64,000 bases of DNA from Patulibacter sp. SYSU D01012 (GTDB taxonomy: Bacteria > Actinomycetota > Thermoleophilia > Solirubrobacterales > Solirubrobacteraceae): contig NZ_JAFMTB010000001.1 of NCBI RefSeq assembly GCF_017916475.1, positions 1,640,043 to 1,704,042 of the forward strand. The letters are read 5' to 3'. The translations under genes and the position numbers were made by a program. The notes beneath the pieces are model-generated. The model was not told the DNA's origin. It did no database searches and was given only the letters and a program-made list of their open reading frames with translations. Shown piece after piece: positions 62,434-64,000 of the stretch. Each line of letters begins with the position of its first letter. Position 1 is the first letter of the stretch.

Positions 62434-63270
62434 ATGCGCCTTCCCGCCACGCTCTCGCGCGCCGTCGCGACCACCAGCCTCGTCGCCGCGATCGCGGTGC
62501 CGGCCGTCGCCGCCGCGCCGGCGTCCGCCGCCAAGCAGACGATCACGATGAGCGGCTCGACGTCGATCTACCCGCTCGCCAACGCGCTGCAGAAGAAGTA
62601 CTCGGCCATCAACAAGAACGTCTCCTTCCGCGTCGCCCAGGGCGGCTCGGACAAGGGCATCACGGACGTCTCGAAGGGCCGCGTCACCATCGGCAACTCC
62701 TCGCGCGACCCGCGCCCGAACGTCGACCCGAAGGGCCTGAGCTTCTACCGCATCGCCTACGACGCGGTCTGCCTGATCACGAACCCGGCGAACCCGATCG
62801 CCAACGGCCTGACGCAGAAGCAGGTGGCCGACATCTTCTCGGGCAAGATCCGCTCCTGGTCCGACGTGCCCGGCGCCAAGCAGACGGGCACGATCAACCT
62901 GCAGGCCCGCAACGAGGCCTCGGGTACGCTCGACGCCTTCGAGAACCTCTTCATGGGCGGCGCCTCGCTCTCGTCGACCGCCGCGCGGCAGGCCTCCAAC
63001 GGCCTGATCCAGGCCGCCGTCAAGCGCGACCCGGGCGCCATCGGCTTCGTGTCGATCGAGTTCCTCGCCGGCGTCCACGCCGTCAACTACCAGGGCGTCG
63101 CCTGCACCGTCGCCAACGCGAAGTCGAAGGCGTACAAGGGCACCCGCTCGTTCTGGATGGTCACGAAGGGCGCCGCCAAGGGCGAGACCGCGCGCTTCAT
63201 CAACTGGGTCCGCACGTCCGACGCCGCGCGGAAGATCCTGATCAAGCAGAACGCCGTCCCGCAGAGCTAG
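62434..63270 (+). CDS. pstS: Phosphate ABC transporter substrate-binding protein PstS
   Basis: 278 aa. Signal peptide SLVAAIAVPAVAAAPASA without a lipobox. PstS/PBP-like signatures: ITMSGSTSIYPLANALQKKY, VAQGGSDKGITDVSKGRVTIGNSSR, IFSGKIRSWSDV, ARNEASGTLDAFENLFM and DPGAIGFVSIEFL. It binds phosphate outside the cell and delivers it to PstCAB. It is of the short canonical type, unlike the two longer PstS-like proteins at 40 and 45 kb. pstC follows after 36 nt. Confidence 0.93.
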   Translation: MRLPATLSRAVATTSLVAAIAVPAVAAAPASAAKQTITMSGSTSIYPLANALQKKYSAINKNVSFRVAQGGSDKGITDVSKGRVTIGNSSRDPRPNVDPKGLSFYRIAYDAVCLITNPANPIANGLTQKQVADIFSGKIRSWSDVPGAKQTGTINLQARNEASGTLDAFENLFMGGASLSSTAARQASNGLIQAAVKRDPGAIGFVSIEFLAGVHAVNYQGVACTVANAKSKAYKGTRSFWMVTKGAAKGETARFINWVRTSDAARKILIKQNAVPQS

Positions 63271-63306
63271 CGCGACGCCCCGTCCGCGCCCGACCCAGGA
63301 CCCCGC

Positions 63307-64000
63307 GTGCTCCGGAGCCTCCGCCGGCCGCTGACGGACCGACGCGCCGAGCGCCTGCTCGGCGCGTCCGCCGTCGCGGTCGTCCTCGTCATCGTCGCGA
63401 TGGTGGCGTTCATCGCCGTCGAGGCGTGGCCGTCGTTCCGGCACAACGGCCTCGCGTGGTTCGGGTCGGGGGGCGACGTCGACGCCGAGATGGGGGCGAT
63501 GGTCAACGCCGGCAGCGACGCCCCCGCGGACGCCTACCGGCTGCGCGCCTGGCCGCTGGTCTACGCGACCGCGCTCACCACCGTCCTCGCGGTCGCGATC
63601 GGGGTGGTCACCGCGGTGCTCACGGCGATCTTCATCGTCGAGCTGGCGCCGCCGAAGGTGCGCGCCGTCGTGGTGCCGATGATCCGCCTGCTGGCCGCCG
63701 TCCCGTCCGTCATCTACGGCCTCGTCGGCATCCTCGTCCTCGTCCCGTTCGTCAACGACCACCTGATCTCGGAGGGGCAGCGCGAGTCCGTCGCCCAGGT
63801 CATCCAGCTCAGCGGCCCGGGCCTGCTGGTCTCCGTCCTGATCCTGACGCTGATGATCACCCCGATCATGGTCGCGCTGATCGTCGACGCGCTCGGGGCG
63901 GTGCCGCGCGGCTGGCGCGAGGGCGCCCTGGCGCTCGGCGTCACGCGCTGGCGGGCCGTCATGTCCGTCTCCGTCCGCGCGATCCGTCCCGCGATCGTGG
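63307..64000 (+). CDS. pstC: Phosphate ABC transporter permease PstC (partial, runs off the window)
   Basis: 231 codons of an open frame from a GTG at 63307 (AGGA upstream), cut by the window edge. Membrane segments: AVAVVLVIVAMVAFIAVEAW, TALTTVLAVAIGVVTAVLTAIFIVEL, MIRLLAAVPSVIYGLVGILVLVPFV, LLVSVLILTLMITPIMVALIV. The EAA loop appears as VPRGWREGALALGVTRWRAV. With PstA and PstB it imports phosphate; those genes should follow beyond 64 kb. Confidence 0.93.
   Translation, partial: MLRSLRRPLTDRRAERLLGASAVAVVLVIVAMVAFIAVEAWPSFRHNGLAWFGSGGDVDAEMGAMVNAGSDAPADAYRLRAWPLVYATALTTVLAVAIGVVTAVLTAIFIVELAPPKVRAVVVPMIRLLAAVPSVIYGLVGILVLVPFVNDHLISEGQRESVAQVIQLSGPGLLVSVLILTLMITPIMVALIVDALGAVPRGWREGALALGVTRWRAVMSVSVRAIRPAIV

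Overview
This window is a stretch of a very GC-rich chromosome with the gene content of an actinobacterium. It has a Streptomyces-type spore-associated protein, a prokaryotic phospholipase A2, GTG starts, probable leaderless transcripts, and many secreted proteins ending in a short basic beta-domain of the RVTVTL...RVKVR type. That last trait is, to my knowledge, typical of Thermoleophilia (Solirubrobacter/Patulibacter relatives). The taxonomic call is inference; no rRNA lies in the window.

Layout. 0.1-10.2 kb: secreted phospholipase A2; a two-gene unit of metallophosphoesterase plus DUF4474 protein sharing a C-terminal aegerolysin-like domain; an ECF sigma factor with SnoaL tail; flavodoxin; polysaccharide deacetylase; secreted GH5-type glycosidase with a small secreted partner. 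10.3-14.4 kb: three genes (carboxylesterase, FAD monooxygenase, cofactor-free 2,4-dioxygenase) with a divergent TetR regulator and two matching palindromic operators. This has the order and content of the alkylquinolone-degrading aqdRABC cluster. 14.5-16.8 kb: DsbA-like isomerase, small membrane protein, orphan ParB-like protein. 16.9-22.2 kb: a more AT-rich island ending at tRNA-Ala(GGC), with a CorA-like membrane protein and an opposing string of overlapping genes that includes a PD-(D/E)XK nuclease-like protein; this is the best candidate for an undescribed defence-type system. 22.4-30.6 kb: core genes leuS, a SapA-like gene, ilvD, comEA and comEC. 30.7-35.8 kb: small winged-helix protein and an ftsH / TctC-like / ECF sigma / membrane-protein operon.

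35.9-64 kb is dominated by exported proteins: beta-propellers, PstS-like phosphate-binding proteins, a multidomain peptidoglycan hydrolase, and at the right edge pstS-pstC. Five promoters here share a GTTCAC box with TTCAC exactly 21 nt before a -10-like hexamer, and most lie in 11-nt direct repeats as in Streptomyces PHO boxes. I infer that much of this secretome is a phosphate-starvation (PhoP/PhoB-type) regulon. Two copies of a module (propeller protein plus a small Cys protein with GGWLPSA and FAGG motifs) occur, and two proteins look like catalytically decayed phosphoesterases.

Almost all genes have a convincing reading frame; long antisense frames are common because of the base composition and were ignored.
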